This document shows, one piece after another, positions 1 through 14,800 of a stretch of 64,000 bases of DNA (within the stretch, counting starts at the first letter, position 1; every line of letters starts with the position of its first letter). The stretch comes from Lytechinus variegatus. Its lineage: Eukaryota > Echinodermata > Echinoidea > Temnopleuroida > Toxopneustidae. The notes under the pieces are model-generated. The model saw only the letters and a program-made list of their open reading frames with translations, had not been told where the DNA came from and did no database searches. Position numbers and translations under genes: made by a program. The stretch lies in contig NC_054741.1 in the NCBI RefSeq assembly GCF_018143015.1, positions 64,702,697 to 64,766,696 of the forward strand, read 5' to 3'.

Positions 1-456
1 ACTCTAGCCACGAACCAAATATGACAGAGTAGTAGGTCAATGCTCTTACTCCTGTATAGATTTTGTCTTCATGGACATTTTGATTAATTCATTGCAGTTA
101 TACCTTGATACAAATAAAACTTTCCATAACAGAAACTACGTGAATATAGTATCAAATTATTTTTGCCAAAATATTCTTTCGGGAATTACATGAAAGTTAT
201 GTGTTCATGACGTATTTTTTCATTAAATTGGCATTTTATTGGTGCATTTTCTCTATTTTAATTGGTAGAGAGATAGGGAGGGCGAGAGAAAAGGGGTTGG
301 TAAGAGGGAGAGAAGGGGGAGAATGGATGCGGGTATAGAGTTTTTCAAAGATATTGGAAGGAGGTTTTTCACACTGCTACCAAAGTAACCATTTTCAAAT
401 CACCTTTATCTTCACTTTCTTCATGATGTAACTGGGGCACAAAGGCCTATATGCGC

Positions 457-457
457 G

Positions 458-534
<77 letters not shown>

Positions 535-535
535 T
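457..535. repeat. (TA)n microsatellite
   Basis: About 79 bases of TA dinucleotides interrupted by a few TG and CA steps. Confidence 0.9.
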
Positions 536-2209
536 CGGCCAAAATTACAATTGAAAAATATGAAAAAATAGTTGGTATAGCGGCTAAAAATTATAAAAAA
601 AACATTTACCATGTTCAAGTAGGCTGATGGGGGTGGGGTGGGGGGGGGGGGTAACTGTACTCATTCTAAACAATGAATGACCCACAAAACAAAAATATTA
701 TCAGGAATGAATTAGTGGTACTGAACTGCGGCACAGTCCACTCGCTAACCCACGTGGTAGTGACGTCAATGCAACGTAGCAGATAAATCAACAATTAAAA
801 GAGAAACATTCGGGTGATTAGTCGTTAATCTTTTGTCAATTGTCGTCAATTAAACCCGAATTGAAAACCGCAATCCGGAACTGATATTCACCAACTTACA
901 TTATTTGTGTGATTTCTCTGATTATTTTCAATAAAACAGAAACTGTAACTTATTCGCTTTTTTGTGTCATTTTGTCATATCTTGGTAAGTGAGACAATGG
1001 GAAGTAAAGGACTTGTCTAATTTTAATAGTTGGCTCTGAAACTACACACTTATGCTTCTCAGCCAACCGAAATAGAGGAAAATTGTCAGGTCTTTGTCGC
1101 CTGGCAAAATCTTTTGATCTGGTTTTGACGACAAGCCCTCCTTGGCCCAGAACAGTGGCCCGCCTATAATGGTTTAAAACAACACAATAACTCATGAAAT
1201 TTGGATCTAGCATAGACCTATACCGTCGATCTCTCACCAGCTATTTCATTACATCTAATTAACATAAGATTTCATTACCTTCTCATTGGTAATTAGCTAG
1301 ATTCCTTTACAATGTGATTTCTAATATCGTACCTATCCATATTATCACATTTGTGTCCAATACTCTTAAACATTCCTGGTCAAATTTATCTAGATATCAG
1401 TCCGTTGATGCAAGACTCCGCTTTGTTTCAAAGTGACCAGGAAAAGGGTCATGCAGATCTACCAAAAAAGGTCTCAGATCTGAGCACTTCTGGAATTAAT
1501 CTGATCTTTTTCCTGGTCTTTAAAAAAAAAACTCAAATCGGAGAATAATCCCAACAAAATGATGTTTGGAGCAATCTGACTCGGAATGGTAAAAAAAAGA
1601 GATAAACACAGAACGAATGAAGTGAAAAAATACAAAGTATGAAAATGTATTGAATGAAACGAAATAAAACTTAGATTCATATTCTCATCTTAAATAAATT
1701 ATGAACTAATCAAGGATTTTTTAACCAACACTATGAAGTATGATTCCCAATCAATCGCTGAAAGGTGATAAAAATGTCTTCATAGTGAATGGTCCATGCA
1801 GTATGATCAATATAAATCCTAAGAAATGTGTATTGCAATTGTAGTCTCAGTTCTTAGTTATAAAACTTATCGATAGAGAAGGCCAATCTATCCTCATCTC
1901 TCCCTTTGCTTTCATGGAAGAGGATTATTGTACATCCTAGAATTCATGACGTCACTGTGGTGAACAGTATTACCAAATATACTCTTCTCCCGTCATATTT
2001 ACTCGAGACCTTAACCGCTTTGCTCACAATGAATAACAAGGTAGAGATAGTAGTACACAAAATTATTCAACTTAATCATGGATTATCGTCCAATTTAGGA
2101 CGAAAACGTTGTTAATTAGTGCAGTTAATCATAAACTTCATGCCCTTCTCGCTCAAAACGCTGCCACACTCTACTGGTTATGCAATAAATAAGGCGGCTG
2201 AGAATTGGA

Positions 2210-2217
2210 TATAAAGC
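2210..2217 (+). promoter_or_regulatory. Possible TATA box of P450 gene 1
   Basis: TATAAAGC lies about 190 bases before the first ATG of the P450 gene in otherwise gene-free sequence. Position and sequence fit a core promoter element, but no transcription start is visible, so this is inference. Confidence 0.3.
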
Positions 2218-2401
2218 CGGGTCATTTTCAAGGACAATTCTGTAATGGGATAAAGTCGTGATAAGTTTTCAGAGACTCTTGTTTTCATCAGACAAAAACA
2301 AATGCATTACCAGGGAATTTTGTGAATACTATAAGAATAATATCTTCATACTTTTAACACAATTATCCATTATTGTTGCATAGATTAATGGTACTAGATA
2401 A

Positions 2402-5400
2402 ATGGTATTGGGAAAGATGTCATCTTTGTCTGCGGCATCGAGCCTCGTTGGCCCTCCTAACGCCATGTCGCTTTTGAGATTCCTTCTTCGAATCTCGACA
2501 AAGGCCAACCGTCAGACAGCGTTCCTAACCGTCACCAGCATCTTCCTCGTCATCCTCACTGCCTACCGACACATGATGTCGAGAATGAAACACGACCGCC
2601 GACGTCGACGGTTACCGCCGGGTCCCACCAACTACCCAATTGTTGGAATCTTACCGTTCCTTGGCACAACAGACCCCGGGAAGTCGGTCTTAGAACTCTC
2701 TAAGAAGTACGGACCTGTATTTTATGGGCGTTTGGGGAACTTTGACGCCATTTTTCTGAACGATTATGAAAGTGTGAGAGAAGCCTTTGCGAAGTCCGGG
2801 GATGCATTCAGTGATCGACCTCGGGTGACAGCCTTTGAAACCTACGGACAAGGAAGAGGTGGGTAATATAATGACCGAAACATATTCCATTGATTTTTTT
2901 TATTTAAGCCTTAGGCAAGCCGATTCCGTTATTATTTTATCATTAGCGGGTAGAGGGAGGGGGTGATGATTTTTCCCCAATTGCTTTATTCCTATACAAA
3001 ATGCTAAATTTTCGTGAGGGGTTGGACGTCTTCCCGATGCTTTCAACCATGGGGAGGGGGTTCGTAGATACAACTTTGACTCTCTTCCAGAAACTACAAC
3101 GGGAGGAATACTTTTTTAGACCTAATTTCTTTCGCTTTGGTGATCATTATGATTGCGCATTTGAAATATTATATGAGAATCTCTCTGAGAGTCGTGACAA
3201 CTAGAAAGAACATCCGAATGGTCACAAGGAAATGACAAAATTAGCATGGAGAGCAACATTAGAAATTATTCTTAAGTTGATTTGAACCTAGCCAATGGTC
3301 ATGTCTTAAGCATGAATTTATTTGGAGATGAAAAAAGGGTTACTCAATTGCGATTAAAGGGACAAATAAATAAAGATGGCGTAGAAAAATTTAGTATATA
3401 TAACACTAAACATAACGGTAAAAAGACAAACACACACTCATATTTCATGAAAACAAGACAATAGCTATAATGAACAAGTACTCGATGACGATTGCAATAA
3501 ATCAAGAATAAATCGCCAATTTCTCTCAGGAGTGGCCTGCTGTTACTACCAGAACCAGTGGAAGGAACAAAGACGGTTCCTGCTCAAACTCCTCCGTAAC
3601 CTCGGGATGGGGCGAGCCAGTAACAGTCTCGAAGACAGGATCCTACAGGAAGCCGTCCTCTTGACGAAGAGCTTCGAGGAGACACGTGGAGAGAGTTTCG
3701 ATCCAAGGACACTCATGACCATGGCGGTGTCGAACATCATCTGCGGCCTTACCTTTGGAAAACGGTTCCACTATGATAACAAAGAATTCGAAAAATTCAT
3801 TTGGACTCTTGGAAAGGTATGCCAAAGTCTTTTTTATTGCATTAATTCATTTCGTAAAGTACATCCATTGCACAACAAGGGGAAATGAGTACAATTTAAA
3901 AAAAATAATGAGAGTAATAAACGGTGTTGTTATAAAAGACCTCATTTGAAAATATATGAAAAACAATGTTCATCAATTTTTAATTTTTGTGAAAATATTG
4001 AGTTATTTTAGTTGGATGATTCTGTATTTACTACTGTCAATCGTGCATCTTTGTCGTTGAAAGCATCTACTATTAAGTCATTATCTTCATCTGGTTCTCT
4101 ATCCTTTTAACTCTTAAATAGATATTTGAAGGAGCAGATGTCGCTGGACCAACGAACTATTTCACTTTCATGAAGTACGTCCCCTTCAGTTCCTTCAAAA
4201 AGATGGGTTCGTTCGCCAGGAGTTTAGAACGTGGCCTCTTCACCCGCGAAAAGGACGCACATAAACTTACACTCGACACAGATGACTGCAAGGATATGAT
4301 CGATTTCTTTTTGAAAGAAATGTATGAGGCTGAGTCTAAGGAAGGACGCGGGGAAGAATCGAATTCACCTTTCAGGGAGGAGTTTTTGCCATCGTTGATT
4401 GGTGATATCTTTGCAGCAGGCACAGACACAACGGCGTGTGCAATGTACTGGGTGATGCTTTTCACTATCAAATACCCAAAGGTAAGTCACCATTGAGAAA
4501 AAAGTCACTCGAATTGGTTGTCAATTCCGAATTAAGCTTAAGTTATCATATTTATGACTTATATGTTCGTGATCAGATTTTGTAAGCGCAAAGGGATTTC
4601 CCCCATGAAATTTCAGCCCCCTGAATAAACAAAATAGATATATTAATCACATTGGTTTTCGATGGTAAAACTAATGAATGGCGCCTAACAATCAAGAAAT
4701 ATGATACAGACAAAAGTGGGAGAATGACTCTATTGATTGGATTTCAACACGTATCCCCTCACAACACATTCCTTAGAACCCACCCTCACTCACATCCCTT
4801 TAATACAGCCCGTACACCCACACACCATTACATACACACCCACTCCACCATTCCAACAACTCACCTATACACACCCTCAACCATCACATCGCAAACCCCT
4901 CTATCCTTCTCTCACTCACACATTCTCGCACCCACACACGCATACACACCCTCTCACGCAGCTACCTTAACTTCTCTCTCTTTCTCTCTCACCCCACACA
5001 TCCAAACACATTCATCAAACATGCACACACATTCATCAAACATGCACATATCCTTTACATACATCCACAGCATACCACCTCGCACCCTGCATTTAGCAGC
5101 TTAGGACATACTAGGAACAAAGAGGTATAGTTGGGAATATCATTCTTAACATCTCACTGGGGTGTCGAGGTCTGAAGTTCAATCTCTAACATAAAATAAA
5201 AAAAAGCAACAAATCGTATTTTCATTTGGATCTCCCTTCTCAAACTATCTATCTTTAATAACAACAATGGATTCGCTTTGATAAATGCCTCAAGTAGGCG
5301 TTGGTTATGCGTTAATTCTTTATTCCATTATAGAAGTTTAGCATCTTTATTTTCATCAAGGAGCTTTGTTTTCATTGATACTGTTATCTGAAAAATCACT

Positions 5401-6361
5401 ATGATGGTAGCAATAAGCCCACCCACTAAATCTAAGTCCGTAAGATAAATGTTGTCATTTCCGATATAGATATATATCCAAATCTACTCAAGGGCCAGCC
5501 CTCCTAAAAATAACCGTTAAATAAGCAAATGTTCATCTATAATTAAACCAAGTTTGCCAGAAATAGGTACAAATCAAACACGGTGGTAGAAAATCGTTTC
5601 TGTATACATTTTCCGAAAGATAGCAGTAATCTTTTAACTATTAAGAGTCACCGTAAACAAAAAATAAGGAATTATTGAAGAATTCAGTCAACAAGAGAGC
5701 GATGTCTATTTACCGGTTGACGTTTAGATGATCTTGATGATAAATGTTGTTATAAAAACCACGTTGCCATGACTGTGATGACATCACGACTTACGGAATA
5801 TCGCTGATACTGGACCAAAACTAATCGCATCTTGTTGATAAACGATAGAAAATCAGAAGGAATAAAATAAATCTTAGCTCTGTAAACCAGAAGATAATAA
5901 TTCATTTTTTTTAAATTATGAAAATACAGACTTCATTTACCCGATGTTGCAATTTTTTATTAGGTGAATATTTTTTTTACAAAACGGGGATGAATAAAGC
6001 CTGTTTATTAGGTCGGCATTATTAGCCGAAAATATAGCTATCATAAAACGACAAATATACAAATCTTAATTCAGGAGACGCTTTCAAACTATCCAGTGGA
6101 ATATGATCTTAACAAATTATCAATTATAATCTCCTGAAAGCATCAGTCAAAAACAACTCGACCCAATATAAAAGATAACTATTAGTTGTATTAGCAGTAG
6201 CAGTACAAAATAATAGTAGATGTAGAAATAGTAGTAGATGTAGAAGAAGTAGTAGTATTAGTAGTAGTAGTAGTAGTAGTAGTAGCAGCAGCAGCAGTAG
6301 TAGCAGCAGCAGCAGTAGTAGTAGTAGTAGCAGTAGTAGTAGCAGTAGTAGCAGTAGTAGT

Positions 6362-6403
<42 letters not shown>

Positions 6404-8529
6404 ATATTAGTAGTGACAGTTGCAGTATAAAAATAAGAACATTATTATTTCATCTACTATAGTCAGTTTGATATGTTCAGACCTTTCAGTTTTAGGTGTT
6501 ATAAAGAATTGTTTGATTCTAATCGCATTTTCAGTATCAAAGACGGGTCCAAGAGGAATTGGATAAGGTTGTTGGGAGACATCGCCTTCCGACACAATCC
6601 GACCGACCAAACTTGCCATTCGTTGTTGCGATGTTAGCCGAAAGTCTCAGATGTTCTGCAGGGGGTCCATTTGGTAAATATTACGACATAAAATGTTATT
6701 TAAAGAAAAAAAATTATTCATATTTTTATTTTATTGATATTATTAATTGCTTGGTTCTGATAATGTAGATTGCATTAAAGGGAGTTTGAATTGTGGCCTT
6801 TCCCCAAATTTTTATAAATTGGCAGCTAAATTAGAAATATGAAAGCTCGAACTCGTATTATTTCAAGTTCCCTTCTACATCATTTAAATCATATTTTGAT
6901 AGTTGTTGGATTTTATGAGCAATTTTGATTGTGGATATGAAATTATGACTTGAAAACTTCGCATTTGAATTATGAACTTCATACATCGAAACATAAATCC
7001 ACGATTCAGTATTCTAAATACCACAGTACTCATTTAAAAAATAAAACTTCTGAATTTTTTTTCAAATTTAGCAAATGGGTTCAATGCCAAGTTTCAAATT
7101 TGAAATAATCAAATCTACGCTTGAAATTGTAATTTCAGTTTCGAATTTCACATTAATGAAGTCAAATTCCACATTTTTTATATTAATTTCAGATATTCTT
7201 ATTAATTTCTAAAAAATTCAAAATGTTTGATATAACTATTCGATGTTTGTCGTATTTTTGTCAATATCTTGATAGTTGTAAGATTGTTTAAAATATCATG
7301 TTATAGGATTGAGGCAGTTGCGTTAGACCTCGCTAAAGATAAAATGGACTAGGTAGTTAATCTGAATCGGGTTATACCAACAATATAATTTTCCTGAGAA
7401 TTTTCATAGTTACATTCAAATATTCGTACATAATTTTTCCACAATACATGCATTGTTGTAGCCATAATGTGTTTTTTTTCTTCAAAAAACCAAAACGAAC
7501 CAAGTTCAACTTTTTTAATGCCTTCCCTTATAGATTTAGAATATATTCCTTCATTTTTCAAAAATAAAACTATAATCGATGCATCTAAATACCATCAGGT
7601 GTACCCCATGCGGCGGTGGAGGATACGGCCTTCCGGGGTTATTTTGTTCCGAAGGGAACCATCATGGTGGCCAACCACTACGCTCTCCTGTATGACGAAG
7701 AGGTGTTCGGTGTCGAGCCCGATGTCTTCAACCCTGATCGTTTCTTCGACGTCGACGGGACTCTCGTCAAAAGCATGGTGGACAGGGTTAGCAGCCAATT
7801 TGGAATAGGTAACTTTCATGTTTTTTCTCCGTTTCAATCAATCAATCAATTAAAATTGAGGTACCATATCCGAGCGGTGTAATGCGCCTGACTTGACGGT
7901 TGACACATGAAAGTCTGGGTTTGGATCACAGGCCAAGGGCCTTAAAATCCCTCGAGTAAGGAATTTAGTCAACACTGCTCTTTTAATCTTACATTTAAAC
8001 AAATAGAAATGCTATAAACATTATTGATAACAGTGTGGGCACGTTTTAAATCATTAATCCATCCATTCATTAATGAATCAATCAATAGAGCCTACATAAA
8101 CTAATTAATCGATCTATTTTTTGGTCCACTTTTGCCTATGCCGTTGACATTGTAATTAACATAGATATGCTCATAAATGTGCTCTATATAAGAACATAAT
8201 GTTAATATGGACCAAAATTATTCACGAGATAATAAAGAAGATAATAGATTCTGTAACAAAGAAAGAAGAAAGACGAAAAATTCCTCAAGTGTGTACCCAT
8301 TCTGCTTTTACTTGTAGGCCGACGAGCGTGTCCCGGTGAACAGTTAGCCCAGAGCGAGCGTTTCATCTTCTACACTCACCTCGTTCATCAATTCAACTTT
8401 ACTGCACCCGATGGTCCCGATTCGGTTAGCCACGGCTCTCACTTCGGATTGAGTCGGTCGCCGTTTCCGTACAAACTGCGAGCCGAACGGAGGCCGATCG
8501 ACACTCGGATGCCTGATATAACCTTATGA
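2402..8529 (+). CDS. Cytochrome P450, CYP2-like clan (gene 1 of a tandem pair), complete
   Basis: Exons: 2402-2858, 3530-3816, 4122-4481, 6535-6673, 7599-7808, 8318-8529; 554 aa, all junctions GT..AG and phase-consistent (1,0,0,1,1). Residues ~39-55 are a hydrophobic membrane anchor, followed by a basic stretch and the hinge PPGP (72-75), as in microsomal P450s facing the cytosol from the ER. The oxygen-binding I-helix AGTDTT is at 347-352, the K-helix ExxR at 404-407 (ESLR), a PERF-like FNPDRF at 458-463, and the heme loop FGIGRRACPG at 482-491 with Cys489 as axial ligand. All catalytic signatures are present, so an active monooxygenase is likely; the substrate cannot be read. AATAAA lies at 8647-8652. 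The paralogue follows 3.3 kb downstream in the same orientation. The first ATG was chosen; Met6 or Met22 are alternatives. Confidence 0.93.
4740..5085. repeat. C/A-rich low-complexity tract in P450 gene 1 intron 3
   Basis: Degenerate CAC/ACCC/TCAC repeats on the plus strand, ending in two and a half copies of an 18-base CACACATTCATCAAACATG-like unit. Open frames across it are compositional and not genes. Confidence 0.7.
6187..6411. repeat. (AGT)n trinucleotide repeat with AGC variants
   Basis: About 225 bases of AGT/AGC triplets ending some 120 bases before exon 4 of P450 gene 1. Confidence 0.9.
7862..7990 (+). mobile_element. Possible tRNA-Leu-derived SINE fragment
   Basis: ATATCCGAGCGGTGTAATGC followed by CGCCTGACTTGACGGTTGAC resembles the head of a tRNA-Leu, and GGTTTGGATCACAGGCC resembles a decayed B box. 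It sits in the last intron of P450 gene 1. It is too degraded to be a tRNA gene. Confidence 0.4.
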
Positions 8530-10559
8530 ATTTTGCATGAATAAGATCATGGCAGCGTATAAATTTATCATATGTTATCTGAAATTTTGAACATCCATGT
8601 CCTGAAAACAATATAGTCGGTATTTTTTGGTTATAGAACACTAAACAATAAAACATAATACAAGCGTATTAAACTACACTTTGAGTTGTGTGAAAAATAA
8701 GCCTTTCTTCAATGTAGAACAATATTTTTAAACTAACTTCAGGAAATTCTTTCCAGAGAAAACGTACAGTTTTCCGTGCTATCGGAATTGCAAGCATCGT
8801 GTGAGTCTATGGGACGGTATTCCTTTATTTACACGCCTGTTTCTACTATCAAAGTTTGTATAATCGAAAAAGGAAAAATTAATATTAAATTTAGCCATAA
8901 ACATCAACGAGTAGTAATTGATACTTTTACCATCATTCATTTATTTATTTGTATTATATTATGTATATATTAATCGTACTTTTTATGCAAAAATGTATTG
9001 TAGCATTAGATTACAGATGTCAGTATATATATAATTCGTGGTTTGAATATTATTTCCATAAACTTTCCTTCAGTATAACCATCGTGAGGATATGAAAACA
9101 AATAAACCTGACAAAATTTCGATCTATTGATAAGGATTTAGTTATTAATGCCAATTTATTTGATCAATTTTGATCTTTTGAACTACTAGTGTATGAATGA
9201 GTTTTATAATCTCTTGCCATGGATATTATTTTGCAACTTCTCAACTGACTAGTGTGAAGCCTACATAAATGATGTGCTCATTAATGCAAACATGGAAATT
9301 AGAAGACTCGAAATTTTTCCTCCTTAAATCCCGTATGTGCAGGTCTGCCATTTGAAGCTTTCATAATATCACTTGACTAAATGTTATTTTTACACAAAAT
9401 CCGTTCATGTCTTTCTCGTACATCAAATCAGGTTTAGTACGGTTTTAATACTTTATTTTGCTTAAATCCAACGATGATTGTGGGACTGTGCCTGTTCATC
9501 AGTCCTAGTGAATAATCTGTATGCTCCACACTATCAATTTCAATATCTGCCAAGTAATTGCATGTGGCAAGACAGAAAATCCATTGGACTTGATAGTGAG
9601 TCAGATACATAAGATGTAATAGAGAGAGTAGCATTTTGTTGCTTGGGTTTCCTGTTGATATATTGTTCTTTTAATAAATGAATGTTAAAAAAATGACAAC
9701 GTGTTATACCATGTGATTCAGCATTGCCAAAACCGATTAAAACACACATTGAATTGTGAAAAGATCTATGGGAAAATATTCCCGTGTATAAGATACGAGA
9801 TAAAGACAATGACAGATAATGAGGAAAAGAGAGAAAGAAGAGAGAGAAGGCGATTTGGAGAGGGTGTGTGTGTTTTTGTGAGAATGTGCGGTGTGCGACT
9901 GCATGTGTGAACGCGAGAGAAAATTATGTACATCCGTATGATGTGTGTGCGCACTATTATGTACAGTACATAGAATGTTAACAAACACTAACAATTGGAA
10001 CTTGATTCATGACATACATATTATCTGGAAAGTATAATGAAAGAAGAATGGAAATATTTGAAAAAGTGAAATGACTTTTTTGTCATTCTGTACGTTGATT
10101 ACGGGTGTATTTCAGTAAGTAATAAAGGAACACTTATTTGTGAGAGCGGGAAGGAAAATGTGGGTATGTGTGTGTGTGTAGGTGCATAAGGGCATGTGTT
10201 TGTGTGTGTGCGTTCATGTTGAGCGTAATTTATTTATTATCTATTTTTTTCATTTATTCATGGTAGCTCGCATCCGGGGCTCGCATTACCAAATATGATA
10301 GTTTTCAATATGGATCCAGGAAATAAAACATTTTAGTTTCTCAAAAGCTTCTTCAGTATCAGAGGCCAATGAAGAATACATTTTTATATAATTAATACAG
10401 CTAATAAAACATACATGAATAAAATAATCAATATCCAAGTGTATAGGCACTTATACATGCCCTTCTTTCATTAAATGAGCGTGAAACCCTTGGAATAAAG
10501 TCAAATAATAAGATCAATATATCATTTTTGAAAAATAAGACAAACGATAAAAAAATTAT
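8530..10559. other. Intergenic spacer between the two P450 genes, left part
   Basis: After the gene 1 polyadenylation signal (8647) the sequence is AT-rich with GA/GT-rich simple sequence at about 9815-9960 and a TG tract at about 10165-10215. No exon or conserved frame is seen. Confidence 0.55.
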
Positions 10560-11260
10560 CATTTGAAAGTCGAGGCAGTGAAAACGAAATGATCATTGAA
10601 TACTCGAAAACAAAAGTTATGTACTTTAACATGTTTAAGAACCGACGTAAGTTATATAATGCGACAACACTTAATATTGATGTACATGGACGGTAAACAA
10701 CTGAATGTCTCGAAAGTGTAAATTCTCTTGGTGTTATATTAAAAGAACATTTAACCTTTTCTGAACATCACATGAAAATTTGTAGTAAGGTTTTTTAAGG
10801 TTTCTAGGTGTCCTGACTTGCGTGCTGTTTTGCCTCACAAACAATTATCTATGTTGTATAATTCACATATTACCCTATCTCAATTATTGCAATTTTATTT
10901 GGGAAAATACTTTTCATCATAAGCTAAAGCCAATTCATGTACTACAAAAAACACCCATTAAGAATTGCCCATTCTCCCACTATCAAGCCCCATCTCTTCC
11001 AATTTTCAACCATTTTAAGACACTAACTGTGTTTTATGATCGCAAACTGCTATCCTAATGTTCCGCAAATTAAATAATTTACTCCTTGTGAATGTCCATG
11101 GACTGTTTGAGTTTAACTCACATTATCATGCTTATAATACCCGATCATGTCAGAAATTCCACCATTCTGAAGCAAAAAAACAAAAAAACAAACTTAGCTT
11201 GAATTCTAATCAAGTTCCCAGTCGCAGTCGTCAAAACAGGATGAATTCCCAATGACAAAG
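10560..11260 (+). mobile_element. Decayed LINE reverse-transcriptase C-terminal fragment
   Basis: Three successive plus-strand frames give LINE ORF2 C-terminal motifs in the right order. They are NSLGVILKEHLTFSEH near 10710-10770, LPYLNYCNFIWEN with LKPIHVLQK near 10875-10950, and the tail motif HAYNTRSCQKFHHSE near 11125-11180. Frame changes and stops interrupt the reading near 10780-10820 and 11055, so this is an old, dead copy lacking endonuclease and catalytic RT core. It probably belongs to a Jockey/CR1-like group; the clade is uncertain. Confidence 0.75.
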
Positions 11261-11829
11261 TTAAAAAACAGATCATCTTGATTTATGTTATATTACGTGA
11301 ATTCCATTCGATACTTGAATCTATCTATTTGGTATCACTAATCACTCCGTATCCTAGTAATACGGCAACTCTTTAAGCAGATAATCAAACTGTCATATTT
11401 TTAGACCAAACTATTTGCTTAACAGAACTAAAAATAATTTGGTTATCACTGCTTGCTTACCCAAATTATCAAAACCGCATTTGGCATTCGTCGATTTGCT
11501 TAAAGGATTATACCAGTACTGAGTTTCCTTTTTTAAAACACAAACACACAGAAAACCCCAGGATGTTCAAGATTACTTCCACGTATATAAATTCTCCAGT
11601 ACCGATGTGAGACCTACAGTTTATGACATTTCTGACAAGTGACAGACACACGACAGAGTTTTCTCTGGGTTCGATGACTATGTTGCGCGAAACTATTTCT
11701 GCTACTCGGTTAAATATCATCTAGTCTAAGAAACGCCAAAAACGAATTAAAACTTTATCACCATACAAGACAAGTAACGTTTTGATCTCCTTATAACTAG
11801 CAACGGAAAGCCTATTTTATCGGCATATA

Positions 11830-14800
11830 ATGGGCAACTTAAATTATATCATTATGTTGAATGTTATCATGAAGAAATATGGGGCAGCTTCCCCAAAGAC
11901 ATTGAAATCAACTATTGAATTTCTTCTACGGTTGACAGGAAACAGACGGCACACGACGTACCTCCTCGCCCTCACCAGCCTCCTCTTGGCCATGATATTC
12001 CGTCAAAGAAGCAGACGTCGAGGAAAACTACCTCCTGGTCCGATGGGATGGCCAATCGTGGGAATGTTGCCCTACCTGGACCCGGATAATCCGGCACAGA
12101 GCGTCTGGGATATGTCGAAACAGTACGGTTCGGTGTTCTGCGGCCGTCTCGGGAGTCATCTGGCCGTTTTCCTCAACGACTACGAGACGATCAAGGAAGC
12201 ATTTAGCAGGAAGGATGATGCGTTCAGTGACAGACCGCGAATTTCCATGTTTGAAGTTTACACAAAAGGCCACGGTAAGTTTTATTTCGATGCTTATAAT
12301 AAGTCAGTCCTAAAAACCCAAATAGCTTGTGGGTCACAGTTAAGATAATATCCTATTTTTGCATCATGCCTTAGTTTATTTTATTTCTTAATCTTCCAGC
12401 GTTATTCAATTTTAAATAAATGGTCCATTCAGTATACAAACAGTGTAAACGTCCAACTGACTCACTACTGCAACATAGAAAACATATCCGTTTTAAATCG
12501 TGATGCATTCTTATTTTTTAGTGTTATGTTGGAAAACTTCCAGCCAATAGGACTATTTTGCTCTCTGTTGAAAAAAATAGTGCTGCTTATTTTCCGCTAA
12601 ATCATAACTGTAAAATGTTCATAACGTACAACCTGTCTCATTTTGCAGGGATTGCAACCTGCTACTACGACAACCATTGGAAAGAGCAGAGGCGTTTTGC
12701 TGTCAAGGCTTTCCGCCACTTTGGTGTTGGCAAACCTGACAGTGTTTTTGAAGAATTCCTGATGCGAGAATCGAAGCACCTCCTCCATGCTTACTCCAAA
12801 AAACACGTGGCCTTCAACCTGAAGCCTTTCATCGACATGGCAGCCTGCAATATCATCAGCTCCATGACATTCGGCAGTCGTTTCTCTTACTCTGAGAGGA
12901 CATTTCAGCAGTTCCTAGCCGCCTTGGATGACATTTTCCACTTTGCCGACGTAGCGGGCGTCACGAACTACCTGGACTTCATGAAGTATGTTCCTTTCAG
13001 TGGGTACAGCTCATTTGACCAACGGGTCCGGGAACTCGAGTCTGGGTTGTTCGTCAAGGAGCGTGAAGGCCACAAACGCACCTACGATTCATCAAAGACA
13101 AGAGACCTTATAGATGCATTCCTGCATGAGATTAAAAAGAAGAGAGATGAGGGTGCAGAGAGCGACACAACAGGTTTCAGCGACAAAATGCTCCTCCATT
13201 TCATAGCAGATATGTTCGCAGCAGGGACAGACACAACCAGTGAGTAGATGAAATTTCATTGATCAGTTTTTGTAACAATTGCACATTATTGAGTAATAGG
13301 AAAACATTTCTGCTTACTAACTGACTAGTTTGAATGATACGAAACATCACCTATTCATTTGACACTCGGTCAATTACTAAATCTGATTTTATTATTCCTT
13401 GTACCTAAACAATACAAACGGGTTAAGGAGAGTGGAGTAATCAACTGGATCATCCGAGGCATTGTGCATTAATGTGGTGCAGATTTATTGAATATGATTA
13501 TGATCAATAGATGAAGCGAAGCAGTCGATTATTAATCTATGTCAGCATTTTGGGTAATTTAGATTTCATTGGAAGTTTGATGCAAACGAAACTATTAGAA
13601 GCTATTATAATATACAGGTACAATATTGTCGGTTTCTCGAAAGTATTCTTAATGCTAGATCTTCTTTGACAGATGCCATTACAATATATCCTTAAAATTA
13701 CTATATGCACAACGGGCATTATTATGCACAGACATTAATACTATTCAATTATTGCACAAACACTCTGTCGTCCACAGGTAATTCAACACAATGGCTTCTG
13801 CTATGTGCTGCCAAGTTTGAAAAGGAGCAACGGCGAGTCCAGGAAGAACTTGACAGAGTTGTTGGTCGAGATCGTTTACCTACACTCTCTGATAGGAAAA
13901 ACCTGCCATACACCGAAGCCTTCTTGGTAGAGGGTATGCGCTTTGGTGTGGGAGGACCCTTCGGTAAGTTGGGAAAAGGATTCTAAATATCAGGGACTTT
14001 TCGATTTGCACGTACACTAATTGACTGATATGTAAACGTCATTCTGCTTTGCGTCCATTGTATACAGAGTCGACTGGGTGATCACGTGAGACTTTGAGCA
14101 TGCCCACCCTTGACTAACGGTGCCTCACATATCACCTGTTCTTGACCATGCTGACAACGACATTGTTTTTCCAGATAACGTCTTTCGCCAGGATAGTGGG
14201 CAGGCAAAACGTAGCTGCGCATGCTGTATAAATCACAGCGCTTCAATTCACTTGCTTTTTATTGACGTATTAACGCAGCGGTCCACCGTGTCCACGCGTG
14301 AACGTGTAAATCCAAAAGTCCCTATTAGTCGTGAAGAACAATCCGATTTTTCATTGGGTAGAGACATGTTATGTGATAAGTGGTATACAAATATTGTTAA
14401 TTATTATTATAATTACCATGTTGTGAAATTATAAAGCTTCCTGATAAAAGCAAAACGAAGCATGAACCGAATGTGTTATGACTTCAATCACAGTGCAACA
14501 TCTTATCTGTACAATTTGAGAATTAATGTAAAGAACTTTCATGTCCTCCACAAACATGACAAAATGAGGTTGTATAGCATGCCCCCCCCCCAAAAAAAAG
14601 ACTTCCGTTTGATTGAGCCTAAATGATAAATGTGAATCTTTCAGTTGCTTTGCTATTGTTCCGTTTTAATTAGGAGGGAACTGTATTCTGAATGTCTGTA
14701 TGCTCAATGTGATATATTGAAACTGATTACAGATTCAAAAGGTATCTAATGCTGATACACATGCTTAAAACAGCTTAACCCTATTTTTAGCAAACATTTG

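Larger units (their letters stand above)
1..2401. other. Left-edge non-coding region upstream of P450 gene 1
   Basis: AT-rich sequence with no exon I can support. It contains a TA dinucleotide tract (457-535), a short poly-G run near 640 and, close to its right end, the presumed promoter of the first P450 gene. A 95-codon minus-strand frame at 950-1237 has no family resemblance that I recognise and is not called. Confidence 0.6.

Noticed and set aside
950-1237. 95-codon minus-strand open frame
   Set aside because: No domain, repeat or splice context recognised. It may be repeat-derived, but I cannot support a gene.
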